DNA of 64,000 nt from Alkalicoccus chagannorensis DSM 18086 (GTDB taxonomy: Bacteria; Bacillota; Bacilli; Bacillales; Salisediminibacteriaceae). The notes under the pieces were generated by a model. That model did no database searches, was not told the DNA's origin, and saw only the letters and a list, made by a program, of their open reading frames with translations. Positions 1 through 8,275 of the stretch are shown here, one piece after another. The stretch spans positions 93,122 to 157,121 of the forward strand of contig NZ_AUCK01000008.1 in assembly GCF_000429725.1 (NCBI RefSeq), in the 5' to 3' direction. Numbering within the stretch: the first letter of the stretch is position 1; each line of letters opens with the position of its first letter. Made by a program: the position numbers and the translations under genes.

Positions 1-1173
1 GCCAGACCCCTTCTCACGCCGGTGCAGACGGCGGAGGGAACGACCCATGTCTGGACGACGTTCAGTGAGGATCAGATCGACCTGAACTACGCCAATGAGG
101 ACGTATTTCTGGACATCGTCGACATCCTCCTTTTCTACGTGGATCAGGGAGCGGACTACCTCCGGCTGGATGCGGTCGGCTTCATGTGGAAGAAGCTGCA
201 CACCTCTTGTATTCACTTAGATGAGACGCACGCGCTCATACAGCTCTTCCGTCTCCTGATGGATGCGGGAGCACCAGGGACGATATTGATAACAGAAACC
301 AACGTCCCGCATGAGGACAACATCGCTTATTTCGGCGACGGGAGGAACGAAGCACACATGGTGTATCAATTTCCGCTGCCGCCGCTCGTGCTCCATAGTT
401 TTCATGAACAGCGGACGGACGTGCTGTCCGCTTGGGCGGAAACGATCGAAGCGCCGTCGGAGAAAACAGCGTTCTTCAACTTTCTCGCTTCGCATGACGG
501 GATTGGCGTCGTTCCCGCGAAAGGGCTGCTGTCGGAACGAGAAATAGAAGCGATGGCCGAGAAGGTGAAGGCCCACGGCGGTCTGGTCTCGTATAAAGAC
601 AATGGGGACGGCACGCAGAGTCCGTATGAGTTAAACAGTAATTACCTGGACGCGCTCTCCCATCCGGAAGAAGAAGAGCACCAGCGGGCGGCCCGATTCA
701 TTTCCGCGCAGTCCATTCTGCTGGCGCTGCAGGGGATGCCCGGCATTTATATTCACAGCCTGCTTGGCTCCGTCAATGATCAGGCAGGGGTACGTGAAAC
801 AGGACGCAGCCGGTCGATTAACCGGGAAGTACTGGATGCGGACGAAGTCGAGGCGGCGTTGTCGGACGAGCAGTCGCTGCGGCACAGGATATTCCATGCA
901 TGTGCAGACAGAATCCGCATCCGGACTGCGGAGCCAGCTTTTCATCCTCATGCACCACAGACCATCCACCGCCTTCATCCTGCAGTGTTCTGTGTGGAGA
1001 GAAGCGATCCGGACAAAGGAGGATCGGTCTATGTGATCGTGAACACGTCGAACAAGGAAGTAGAGCTGTCCCTGCCGGCGGAACCGCTGCAGAACATGCT
1101 GACAAACGAAAAACTGGCAGGGGACACGATGAGAGCCGCTCCTTTGGAAAATTACTGGATGAAGAAAATGTAA
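1..1173 (+). CDS. GH13 sucrose/glucosylglycerate phosphorylase-like enzyme, 5' truncated
   Basis: The C-terminal 390 residues of a GH13 subfamily 18 type phosphorylase; the frame is open from base 1, so the start lies outside the window. These enzymes split sucrose, sucrose-phosphate or glucosylglycerate with phosphate to give glucose 1-phosphate. The nucleophile Asp is in RLDAVG (codon at 169-171), the acid/base Glu in ITETNVPHEDN (295-297), and the transition-state Asp in FLASHDG (496-498). The ETNVPH form resembles glucosylglycerate phosphorylases more than bifidobacterial sucrose phosphorylase, by memory of the families. The family is about 500-570 residues. Substrate choice between sucrose, its phosphate and glucosylglycerate cannot be settled here. 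No clear terminator follows. Confidence 0.82.
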   Translation, partial: ARPLLTPVQTAEGTTHVWTTFSEDQIDLNYANEDVFLDIVDILLFYVDQGADYLRLDAVGFMWKKLHTSCIHLDETHALIQLFRLLMDAGAPGTILITETNVPHEDNIAYFGDGRNEAHMVYQFPLPPLVLHSFHEQRTDVLSAWAETIEAPSEKTAFFNFLASHDGIGVVPAKGLLSEREIEAMAEKVKAHGGLVSYKDNGDGTQSPYELNSNYLDALSHPEEEEHQRAARFISAQSILLALQGMPGIYIHSLLGSVNDQAGVRETGRSRSINREVLDADEVEAALSDEQSLRHRIFHACADRIRIRTAEPAFHPHAPQTIHRLHPAVFCVERSDPDKGGSVYVIVNTSNKEVELSLPAEPLQNMLTNEKLAGDTMRAAPLENYWMKKM

Positions 1174-1294
1174 GAATCATCGATTTCCCGACCTTGACTG
1201 GGCGGAGGTGCTTCTCCTGTTGTACAATAGACGACAGGTTAACTATGTCTGAACCGATCGGCCGGTTCAGCTACCTGGAAAGGTCGTGGCATGT

Positions 1295-2737
1295 ATGCAC
1301 AGGGAAATAGTGATGGAAAAATACCGAGGCGGACATCGTGCCGGGATTATAGAGCATGGAGCAGTCCAGGAATGGCTGGTTGACGATGACAGCGGAGGAT
1401 GGCAGGAGGGCATGATCATCCAGGGACGTGTCAGCAAAGTGAAAAAGAGCATGAATGCTGCGTTCATCCATCTTGACGGTCAGGCAGAGGGGTATCTGCA
1501 TCAAAAAGAACACCCTCTGCATCAGCAGGCGAAGCTGCAGGAGCAGCGCCTGCCGGCGATCACGGAACTGCTGCAGGCTGGAGACGACGTGCTCGTCCAG
1601 GTGAAAAAAGAAGCGGCAGGGGAGAAAGGCCCTTCTTTAACGATGCTGCTCAGCTTTTCCGGACGCTTTCTCGTATACGAACCGTTTGCCGGATATTGTG
1701 CGGTCTCCAAAAAGCTGCCGGAAGAAACGAGAAAATTATTCCGGGAAGAAGCAGCGACGTGGCTGGAGGAGCAGGAAGGAGTCATCATCCGGACCGCTGC
1801 GGCCAAAGCCTGTACCGAGGAACTGAAGGAAGAGTTTTTCATGCTCCGCAGCCGGTATGAAACGATGTTGAGCAGGAACCCGAGCAGCGGGGAGGTCGTG
1901 TTTCATGAAGGCAGCACGCTGCAAAGGGTCTACCGGCACTACGCCTTTGATCCGGACCATGTCCTTCATACGAACGACGCGGAGGCGGCGGCCGTTTTCC
2001 AAAAAGGAAAAGCCGCCGTGCACTGGCATCCTTCCGAGCGGCTCTTCGGCACGTTCCAGCTGGATGCCGCCTGGGATCAGACGCTGCAGGATTTTGTCCG
2101 GCTGAAAAGCGGGGCCTCTCTTCATATAGAGGAAACCGAAGCCATGACGGTTATTGATGTCAATTCAGGCAGGTACCGGATGAAAGGGGCCGACTTTGAA
2201 ACGATGGTTCAGAGCGTCAACGAGGAAGCAGCGGTCGATATCGCCAAACAGCTTCGGCTGCGGAGGATCGGCGGTATTATCATCATCGATTTTATTGACA
2301 TGGCCCGTGAAGAAGCCAAACAGGCCGTCATTCAGACGTTGGAACGTGCACTGAAGCAGGACAGCACCATCACGAAGGTGCACGGCATGACCAAACTCGG
2401 CCTGGTGGAAATGACGCGGAAACAGACACAGAAGCCGCTGAAACAGTTATGGACAGAGTCCTGCACCGTCTGCGGTGGTACCGGCCGTGTTCCCTCGGCG
2501 CAGGAGGCGGTCGAGGCGCTGATGCTGGAAGTGAAGCAGCTGGGAGCGGAAGCCGTTCTCGTTCAGTGCCGTCCGAATCTGGCGGAGATGGTCCGTCAAG
2601 AAGCAGCAGCAAAAGAGGTACCGACAAGGGTGTTTACCGTCGAGGAAGCGGGCGAGCCATCCTGGTCGATTCTGCAGACCGGCAGGGAAGACGTTCTTCT
2701 TTCTTCGATCGAAAGAAGATATGGCGCAACCAATTGA
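1295..2737 (+). CDS. rng: Ribonuclease G/E family endoribonuclease
   Basis: A 480-residue RNase E/G family protein that cuts single-stranded RNA in rRNA and mRNA processing. An S1-like region is at about 30-90. The metal-binding catalytic part has VIDVNSGRY (about residue 285) and IIIIDFIDM (about 328), matching the two catalytic Asp of RNase E. A CxxC zinc-link motif (CTVCGGTG) is near 389. ATG 1295 is chosen because it puts the first core Arg (HRAGIIEHG) at residue 15, as in E. coli RNase G, and a GGAAAGG sits 11 bases upstream. GTG 1286 is too close to that site; ATG 1313 is an alternative. It lies directly upstream of the rplU leader, a common Bacillales arrangement. Confidence 0.93.
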   Translation: MHREIVMEKYRGGHRAGIIEHGAVQEWLVDDDSGGWQEGMIIQGRVSKVKKSMNAAFIHLDGQAEGYLHQKEHPLHQQAKLQEQRLPAITELLQAGDDVLVQVKKEAAGEKGPSLTMLLSFSGRFLVYEPFAGYCAVSKKLPEETRKLFREEAATWLEEQEGVIIRTAAAKACTEELKEEFFMLRSRYETMLSRNPSSGEVVFHEGSTLQRVYRHYAFDPDHVLHTNDAEAAAVFQKGKAAVHWHPSERLFGTFQLDAAWDQTLQDFVRLKSGASLHIEETEAMTVIDVNSGRYRMKGADFETMVQSVNEEAAVDIAKQLRLRRIGGIIIIDFIDMAREEAKQAVIQTLERALKQDSTITKVHGMTKLGLVEMTRKQTQKPLKQLWTESCTVCGGTGRVPSAQEAVEALMLEVKQLGAEAVLVQCRPNLAEMVRQEAAAKEVPTRVFTVEEAGEPSWSILQTGREDVLLSSIERRYGATN

Positions 2738-2738
2738 C

Positions 2739-2870
2739 GCGGCTGGGATTACGTGGTACTATTTCTTTTGTTGGTTATTTGGCTGCGCGCCAAATGACTG
2801 TAACCGCTCGGAGCAGGTTATAAGCACCCAGTGCACCTGCAAAGGCGAGTCTGAGTCCAAGAGGAGGTGC
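2739..2870 (+). ncRNA. Ribosomal protein L21 leader (autoregulatory mRNA leader)
   Basis: This 130-base stretch between rng and rplU is where Bacilli carry the L21 leader. It can fold: AACCGCT/AGCaGGTT forms a small hairpin near 2800-2820. GCACCT at 2833-2838 is complementary to AGGTGC at 2865-2870, which includes the ribosome binding site, so translation could be masked. The assignment rests on position and these pairings; I did not fit it to a covariance model. Confidence 0.6.
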
Positions 2871-2875
2871 GCAAT

Positions 2876-3184
2876 ATGTACGCTATTATCGAAACAGGCG
2901 GTAAGCAGGTAAAGGTGGAGCAGGGCCAGGAGGTCTACATCGAGAAAATCGATGCAGAAGCTGGTGAAACTGTTACATTCGACCGTGTTCTGCTTGTCGG
3001 TGGTGACGAAACAAAAGTAGGTTCTCCGCTTATTGATGGTGCAACAGTAACGGCCAAGGTCGACAAGAACGGCCGCGGCAAGAAACTGACTGTATTCAAA
3101 TACAAGGCGAAGAAGAACTACCGTCGTAAGCAGGGTCATCGTCAGCCTTACACGAAGGTAACGATCGACGCAATCAACGCATAA
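2876..3184 (+). CDS. rplU: 50S ribosomal protein L21
   Basis: A 102-residue L21, a normal length, beginning [18 protein letters not shown]. It binds 23S rRNA in the large subunit. ATG 2876 is the start: GAGGAGGTG lies at 2861-2869 with good spacing, while the in-frame GTG at 2867 is inside that site. It is first in the rplU-prp-rpmA operon and is followed after 4 bases by prp. The C-terminal basic tail ([17 protein letters not shown]) is typical. Confidence 0.98.
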   Translation: MYAIIETGGKQVKVEQGQEVYIEKIDAEAGETVTFDRVLLVGGDETKVGSPLIDGATVTAKVDKNGRGKKLTVFKYKAKKNYRRKQGHRQPYTKVTIDAINA

Positions 3185-3188
3185 GCGT

Positions 3189-3515
3189 ATGATTGATGTA
3201 CGTTTTCAACGGGATGCTTCAGGAGATATCACCTCGTTTACGATGAAGGGGCATGCAGAATCGGGTCCATACGGATACGATCTCGTCTGTGCAGGAGCAT
3301 CGGCTGTGTCTTTTGGTACAGTAAATGCCGTGTATGAATTGACGGGTACTGCCCTGGATGTAGAGATGGAAGATGGCGGCATGCTTGCAGCATCGCTGCC
3401 GGATGATATCCGTCCGGAGCATGTTCAGAAAATACAGACACTCCTGGAGGGCCTCCGTGTTTCCATGCAGACGATGGAAGAGCAGTACGGACAGTTTATC
3501 CAGGTGACATCTTGA
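3189..3515 (+). CDS. prp: Ribosomal-processing cysteine protease Prp
   Basis: A 108-residue Prp (YsxB) protease, which removes the N-terminal extension of ribosomal protein L27 in Firmicutes. The catalytic His22 (KGHAESG) and Cys34 (VCAGASA) are both present. It lies between rplU and rpmA, as in other Bacillales. The ribosome binding site is weak and the gene starts 4 bases after the rplU stop, so translation is probably coupled. Its substrate motif is intact in the next gene. Confidence 0.95.
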   Translation: MIDVRFQRDASGDITSFTMKGHAESGPYGYDLVCAGASAVSFGTVNAVYELTGTALDVEMEDGGMLAASLPDDIRPEHVQKIQTLLEGLRVSMQTMEEQYGQFIQVTS

Positions 3516-3536
3516 TTCAAACAGGAGGTGAAGACC

Positions 3537-3830
3537 ATGATGCTGAAACTCGATCTTCAGTTTTTCGCCCAGAAAAAGGGTGTAGGTAGTACAAAAAACG
3601 GTCGTGACTCAGAGTCGAAACGTCTTGGTGCGAAGCGCGCAGACGGCCAGGCTGTAACAGGAGGATCCATTCTCGTGCGCCAGCGCGGTACCCGCGTGTA
3701 TCCAGGAGTTAACGTCGGCAGAGGCGGCGACGACACGTTGTTTGCAAAAGTAGACGGTGTTGTTAAATTCGAACGTGTAGGACGTGACCGCAAGCGCGTC
3801 AGCGTGTACGAAGAAGTACAGGAAGCGTAA
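3537..3830 (+). CDS. rpmA: 50S ribosomal protein L27 with Prp-cleavable extension
   Basis: L27 of the large subunit, which lies close to the peptidyl transferase centre. The protein begins [15 protein letters not shown], carrying the Firmicutes extension that Prp removes between Phe and Ala of LQFFA. The rest ([21 protein letters not shown]) is standard. AGGAGGTG at 3523-3530 fits ATG 3537 or ATG 3540; the GTG at 3528 lies inside the ribosome binding site. A terminator follows at once. Unlike the usual Bacillus order, spo0B and obg do not follow. Confidence 0.97.
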   Translation: MMLKLDLQFFAQKKGVGSTKNGRDSESKRLGAKRADGQAVTGGSILVRQRGTRVYPGVNVGRGGDDTLFAKVDGVVKFERVGRDRKRVSVYEEVQEA

Positions 3831-3843
3831 CATGTCCTGGTGT

Positions 3844-3880
3844 CCCGGTATTCCATCGTGATGGATACCGGGCTTTTTTT
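3844..3880 (+). terminator. Rho-independent terminator after rpmA
   Basis: CCCGGTAT..CCATC at 3844-3857 pairs with GATGG.ATACCGGG at 3860-3872, followed by seven T. It closes the rplU operon. Confidence 0.9.
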
Positions 3881-4490
3881 ATTTCGAGGTTCTGATCATG
3901 TTCCTTTTGATACAAGAATCCTTCCCTTCCATTCGGCATGCCTGCCGTGGACGAGCTCCTCCGCTTCCTCGCTGCGCCGCTCGATCTTCCACAGGCCTCC
4001 GCCTCGTTCTTGCTTTTCCAAAGAAAAGACATAGATGGTTTCTTTCTCCAATTATCTATCAAAAAAGCACAGGCAAGGCGTTTTTCGCATGATAGGAATG
4101 TATAAGTTTTCATACAGTGTGACGGCGGCTCCATGCGCTGCTCGGGAGGAAACAAAGAACGTATTCTTCCCTAAAAAAGCCTGCAGCGACTCCGCACGCC
4201 ATTTCGACCAAAAGGCGCTTGGCACTTTTGTTCAGAGGCCTGTGGAAAAAGAAAGCGTGAAAATCATCCAGGACGAAAGGAAGAGACAGCGGAAGGATTT
4301 CTCCGCGGAAGCGAAGAAAGAGGAGCCGCAGGCGTCCTTTTTATATCAACACCATCCTTAACAGAGCTTATTTCGAAGAAAAGATCTCCCAGCAGGGTGA
4401 AAGCGGCTCTGACCGTAAGGGATGTATACCGGCAGCACGAAAGCATTCGAGCAGGTTTACATCCAAGCCGCCCGAAGGAAGAAACTACGC
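3881..4490. other. Gene-free stretch with one R1 repeat
   Basis: About 600 bases between rpmA and the YhfI-like gene. Apart from R1 copy a (4091-4233), which follows a weak A-run/T-run hairpin ending near 4085, I see no gene or known RNA here. Short open frames inside are in repeat sequence and have no ribosome binding site. Confidence 0.6.
4091..4233 (+). repeat. R1 intergenic repeat, copy a
   Basis: Starts TAGGAATGTATAAGTTTTCA, contains GGCGGCTCCATGCGCTGC, then a stem GGGAgGAA.../TTCTTCCC and ends CGACCAAAAGGCGCTT..CTTTTGTTC. Same orientation and same order of blocks as copies b, c and d. It follows a T-tract (TTTTT at 4081-4085). Confidence 0.75.
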
Positions 4491-4504
4491 ACAGGAGGGG
4501 TACG

Positions 4505-5248
4505 ATGAAAATGACATGCATAGGCTGGTGGGGAGCCTACCCGGAAGCTGGAGGAGCCACCAGTGCCTACCTGCTGGAACATGAAGGATACCGCATGCTG
4601 ATCGACTGCGGGAGTGGGGCTGTCAGCCATCTGCAGCAGCACGTCAACCTGGCTGGTCTTGATGCTGTACTGCTGAGCCACCGGCATCATGATCATACGG
4701 CGGATCTCGGCGTCCTTACTTACAGCAGGGTCGTTGATATGGCGCTGGAACATACGGCTGCACCATTAACGATTGCGGCTCCCGTCAGTGACCGGGATTT
4801 TTTCGCCAGCTATCACCGCGAAGGAAGTACGGAAATGATGTATTATGATGTGCAGGATACCCTTCACCTGGGGAACCTTGTCTTCACGTTCCAGGCGACG
4901 AAACATCCTGCGCCCTGTGCAGCGGTGAAAGTATCCGATGGAAAAAACACCTTCGTCTATACAGCGGATACGTCCTACGAGGACAAGCTGGCGACATTCG
5001 CAGCAGATGCAGATCTTGTGATCGCTGAAGCAAGCTTCTATGCCGGACAGGACGCAGCCTCCTTTGGTCATATGACGGCAGAAGAAGCCGGCATCGTGGC
5101 AGAGAAAGCTCAGGCAAAGGAGCTGTGGCTCACCCACCTGCCTCATTTCGGCAGGCACGCCCAGCTGGAGGAGGAAGCTTCTGCCGTCTACACAGGGGTA
5201 GTTAAACTGGCAGCGGAAGGACGCCAGAGATCATGGCATGAGAAGTAA
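4505..5248 (+). CDS. yhfI: Metallo-beta-lactamase fold hydrolase, YhfI-like
   Basis: A 247-residue metallo-beta-lactamase fold protein of the YhfI/RNase Z-like group, predicted cytoplasmic with two metals. The metal motif is LLSHRHHDHTADLG (HxHxDH) at about residues 58-71; further ligands are likely the His of TKHPAP, the Asp of YTADTSY and the His of LTHLPH. The start GATSAYLLEHEGYRMLIDCGSG is as I recall B. subtilis YhfI. ATG 4505 has AGGAGGGG just upstream; an upstream in-frame start at 4397 has none. Single gene; the substrate is unknown. Confidence 0.85.
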   Translation: MKMTCIGWWGAYPEAGGATSAYLLEHEGYRMLIDCGSGAVSHLQQHVNLAGLDAVLLSHRHHDHTADLGVLTYSRVVDMALEHTAAPLTIAAPVSDRDFFASYHREGSTEMMYYDVQDTLHLGNLVFTFQATKHPAPCAAVKVSDGKNTFVYTADTSYEDKLATFAADADLVIAEASFYAGQDAASFGHMTAEEAGIVAEKAQAKELWLTHLPHFGRHAQLEEEASAVYTGVVKLAAEGRQRSWHEK

Positions 5249-5469
5249 TTGGAACGTCCGCACACTTACTGATCATGGGTCCTGATCTGTCAGGACCTCT
5301 TCTAATGGAAGAGCCAGAGGTAAAATAGTTTTCCAGGCTGCAGCTTCTTATACATTTCTACAGAGGAGGAAAGGTCTCTTTTCTACAACGTGTCCGCCAC
5401 CAAGCGAAAAAGAAAAGACAAAGAGAAGAAGATATATACCTCTCTTCATCCTTCATCAACAAGCTGAAA
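5249..5469. other. Intergenic, nothing recognised
   Basis: No open frame with a ribosome binding site and no known RNA. Small self-complementary stretches (CTGATC...GTCAGGACC) do not amount to a clear structure. Confidence 0.5.
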
Positions 5470-5506
5470 GGTCCTCTCCGGAATCAGGAGAGGGCCTCTT
5501 TTTTTA
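5470..5506 (+). terminator. Rho-independent terminator
   Basis: GGTCCTCTCC at 5470-5479 and GGAGAGGgCC at 5487-5496, followed by a T-tract. R1 copy b begins within three bases of the T-tract. Confidence 0.85.
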
Positions 5507-5508
5507 AG

Positions 5509-5646
5509 TATAGGAATGTATAGGTTCTCATACAAGAAGAAGGCGGCTTCATGCGCTGCACGGGAAGAGAGAAGACCTCTTTCTTCCCTCGAAAAGCATG
5601 CGGTACACGCTCTTCCGACCAAAAGACGCTCCGCGCTTTTGTTCAA
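5509..5646 (+). repeat. R1 intergenic repeat, copy b
   Basis: Complete copy: TATAGGAATGTATAGGTTCT, GGCGGCTTCATGCGCTGC, the stem GGGAAGAGAG/CTCTTTCTTCCC, GCATGCGGTACACG, TTCCGACCAAAAG and CGCTTTTGTTC. It is fused directly to the T-tract of the preceding terminator. Confidence 0.8.
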
Positions 5647-5700
5647 GTACAAGGTTTTATTTGGAAGGACTTGACTGCAGTGCGTTGAGAGATGAAAGGC

Positions 5701-5880
5701 GAGTGGCGGCTCGGCTTCGCTGAGTGACCGACGGCTTCCGCTGAATGACCGATGCGCCCTCCCGAATGACCGCCCAGCGCCTGAAGCGCCACTTTTCCCT
5801 TCTGAGTGACTGCGGACGGCTGCCTAGCGACCGCCCGCCGGCGCCGAGCGACCGAGCCGGCGGTCTGAACGACCGAGCTG
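5701..5880. repeat. 21-bp tandem repeat array with GARYGACCG core
   Basis: The nonamer GAGTGACCG or a close variant recurs at 5701 (GAGTGGCGG), 5722, 5743, 5764, 5804 (GAGTGACTG), 5825 (TAGCGACCG), 5846 and 5867. Steps are exactly 21 bases, except one of 40 that skips a decayed unit. The spacers vary and are GC-rich. It lies upstream of the pstS promoter. Open frames through it on the minus strand are 7-residue repeats without a ribosome binding site. Confidence 0.85.
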
Positions 5881-6077
5881 CGCCGCGATGACAGACACGA
5901 TCTAACAGGAAGCCCATCATTACTTCGTTTCGGCGGCTGCTCCGGCAGCCGTAGACGAGTAGAAACGCCTTTTCCACTAAGGAGCTCTGGCTGCATTGTG
6001 CCCTTTTTTCTGCTTTTTGTCGTCGTTCCTAAAGGCGTACTATGGATGTTACCTTCCGGTGAAAGCTTAATAAAACC

Positions 6078-6141
6078 TTTACACGTTCTTTATGATTCTT
6101 TACACAGCTTATATATGCAGTTAACAAAAGAAGCCTATACT
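6078..6141 (+). promoter_or_regulatory. pstS promoter with PhoP box array
   Basis: TTAACA-like hexamers recur with a helical 11-base step: TTTACA at 6078, TTTATG at 6089, TTACAC at 6100, TTATAT near 6110 and TTAACA at 6121. A -10 box TATACT lies at 6136-6141. Direct repeats of TT(A/T/C)ACA with about 5-base gaps are the known PhoP-P binding pattern in Bacillus, so phosphate-starvation control is expected. Confidence 0.82.
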
Positions 6142-6184
6142 CGTCATTGTGAGTCAAACAACGATACCCGGGAGGAATAAAACA

Positions 6185-7204
6185 ATGAGAAAAGCATGGG
6201 GACTAATTGCAGCAAGCGCACTGGTAACTCTCGCAGCATGTGGAAATGATGATAACAACAACGGTACTGCAGCAGGAAGCAGCAACAATAACGAAGCAGG
6301 CAGTAACAACGAAGCTGAGGAAAGCGCAGAAGGATCCGACGGGGATATTTCCGGAACAGTCAACATCGATGGTTCGGGCACGGTTTATCCATTAATGTCC
6401 CGGGTTGCAGAAGGGTATATGACCGAAGAGAATCCGGAAGTTAGCATAGAAGTGAGTCGAGCGGGTACAAGTGCAGGCATGCAGCGGTATGTCGAAGGAG
6501 AAACAGATTTCGCTAATGCTTCCCGTACTGTCAGTGACGAAGAAGAAGAGATGATGGAGGAAAATGGGATTGAAAGCATGGAATTCCCGGTAGCTCTGGA
6601 CGGCATGACGATCGTCACGCATCCAGACAATGACTGGGCCGAAGAAATGACGGTAGAAGAAGTAGAATCCATTTTTGTCTCTGGAGCTGTCAATGACGAT
6701 GATGAAGTGATGTGGTCGGATATCCGGGATGAATGGCCGGAGGAAGAAATCAATACGTACGGTCCGAATGAAAATCACGGAACATACGAATTTTTCATCG
6801 ATGAGCTGATTGATGGGCAGGATTTGAAGGATGGCACAAACCTGCAGCAGGAGTATCCAACCCTCGTCGAGCTTGTCAATGACGACGAATATGCCTTCGG
6901 TTTCTTCGGATTTGGTTACTACGAGAACAATTCAGATGCTCTTGGTGTTGTTTCCATTGACTTTGGAGATGGACATGTAACGCCTTCCCTGGACACGATC
7001 GACCTCGAAGGAGACTACGCTCCTTACACACGGGAAGTATTCACCAACATTAATCTTGATTCGTTAAGAGACAATCCTGCAGTAGGTGATTTCGCCGATT
7101 ACGTGTTTAACAACGTTGATACGTTTGCACCTGATACTGGATTTGCTCCTCTACCGGAAGAACAGCTGCAGGAGCAGCTCGAAGAAATTCAATCAATAGA
7201 ATAA
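6185..7204 (+). CDS. pstS: Phosphate ABC transporter substrate-binding lipoprotein
   Basis: A 339-residue PstS that captures phosphate outside the membrane for PstCAB. The signal peptide has a lipobox (LAAC, Cys19), followed by an acidic Asn/Gly/Glu-rich tether to about residue 65. The fold begins VNIDGSGTVYPLM; typical phosphate contacts are SGTVYPL and SRAGTSAGMQRY. The ribosome binding site GGGAGG precedes ATG 6185, so the longer upstream frame is not used. It is first in the pst operon behind a PhoP box array and is separated from pstC by a strong stem-loop. Confidence 0.95.
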   Translation: MRKAWGLIAASALVTLAACGNDDNNNGTAAGSSNNNEAGSNNEAEESAEGSDGDISGTVNIDGSGTVYPLMSRVAEGYMTEENPEVSIEVSRAGTSAGMQRYVEGETDFANASRTVSDEEEEMMEENGIESMEFPVALDGMTIVTHPDNDWAEEMTVEEVESIFVSGAVNDDDEVMWSDIRDEWPEEEINTYGPNENHGTYEFFIDELIDGQDLKDGTNLQQEYPTLVELVNDDEYAFGFFGFGYYENNSDALGVVSIDFGDGHVTPSLDTIDLEGDYAPYTREVFTNINLDSLRDNPAVGDFADYVFNNVDTFAPDTGFAPLPEEQLQEQLEEIQSIE

Positions 7205-7222
7205 CACGATACTGCAGTATAG

Positions 7223-7256
7223 GTCCCCTCGGGCCGGGCAATGCCCGGCAGGGGAC
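7223..7256 (+). promoter_or_regulatory. pstS-pstC intercistronic stem-loop
   Basis: GTCCCCT (7223-7229) pairs with AGGGGAC (7250-7256), with an inner stem GCCGGGC/GCCCGGC. No T-tract follows, so it is more likely an mRNA-stabilising or partial attenuation element that keeps pstS in excess over the permease genes than a full terminator. Confidence 0.75.
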
Positions 7257-7341
7257 ATCCGTGCGCATAACAGAATTCACACTCTGATCATGTCAGGGGG
7301 CGCCTGTAAACAGGCAATGACTCAGAGAAGGGATGTTAGAG

Positions 7342-8274
7342 ATGGCTTCATCAACGAATGTAAGCAATTTGATTGCAGAACAGCGTAGTAAAAGTAAACG
7401 CAGAAAACTAGAGAAACTCGTACCATTTATCCTCGCAGGAGCTGCATCGATCTCGGTTCTTACGACAGCCGGCATTCTGCTGACGCTGATGGTCGAGACG
7501 GTGATGTTCTTTTCAGAAGTGTCGTTCAGAGAATTTTTCACTTCTACAGATATGCAGCCGTTAAACCGGAGTGATCCTTCCTTTAGTATTCTTCCACTCT
7601 TATCGGCTACCCTGCTGTCTACGGTGATTGCTATGTTTGTCGCAGTACCGGTTGGATTAACGACAGCAGTATATTTGAGTGAGTATGCCACGGATAAGGC
7701 GAGAAGAGTATTGAAGCCGATCGTGGAGGTGCTCGCCGGTATCCCGACGATCGTTTACGGTTTTTTTGCTTTTACTTTTGTCACGCCTGTCCTCCGGGAG
7801 ATTATCCCGATGCTGGACCGGACGAATATTTTAAGCCCGGGGATTGTGATGGGAATCATGATTATCCCGATGGTGGCTTCGCTTTCGGAAGATGCCTTGA
7901 GTTCCGTTCCGAATTCCATGAGAGAAGGCGCGATGGCATTCGGTGCAACGAAATTTGAAGCTGTGGTGCGTGTTGTCATTCCTGCCGCCATTTCGGGTAT
8001 CATCGCCTCCTTTGTCCTCGGTATATCGAGGGCGATCGGAGAAACGATGATTGTTACGATTGCGAGCGGTAGTAATAAAAACCTGACTTTTGATATTACC
8101 CAGTCGATGCAGACGATGACAGCGTATATCGTGGAAGTGACGAGCGGGGATGCAGGAGCAGGAACAACCGCCTACTACAGCCTGTATGCCGTTGCCATCA
8201 CGTTGTTCTTCTTCACGCTCGCGATGAATATGCTCGCGAAGTGGATATCGAAACGTTTCAGGGAGGTGTACTGA
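7342..8274 (+). CDS. pstC: Phosphate ABC transporter permease PstC
   Basis: A 310-residue inner permease subunit with about six membrane segments and the binding-protein-dependent transport loop (EALSSVPNSMREGAMAFGAT-like, ending GISRAIGET). It forms the phosphate channel with PstA. ATG 7342 (MASSTN) is preferred over ATG 7333 because AAGGG at 7328-7332 is 9 bases upstream of 7342 but touches 7333. It is followed by pstA after one base. Confidence 0.93.
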   Translation: MASSTNVSNLIAEQRSKSKRRKLEKLVPFILAGAASISVLTTAGILLTLMVETVMFFSEVSFREFFTSTDMQPLNRSDPSFSILPLLSATLLSTVIAMFVAVPVGLTTAVYLSEYATDKARRVLKPIVEVLAGIPTIVYGFFAFTFVTPVLREIIPMLDRTNILSPGIVMGIMIIPMVASLSEDALSSVPNSMREGAMAFGATKFEAVVRVVIPAAISGIIASFVLGISRAIGETMIVTIASGSNKNLTFDITQSMQTMTAYIVEVTSGDAGAGTTAYYSLYAVAITLFFFTLAMNMLAKWISKRFREVY

Positions 8275-8275
8275 T

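Noticed and set aside
5701-5880. CRISPR array
   Set aside because: Repeats of 9 bases with 12-base spacers are far too short and no cas gene is nearby.
5643-5996. Minus-strand ORFs with 7-residue repeats
   Set aside because: They arise from the 21-bp tandem array; no ribosome binding site and no known family.
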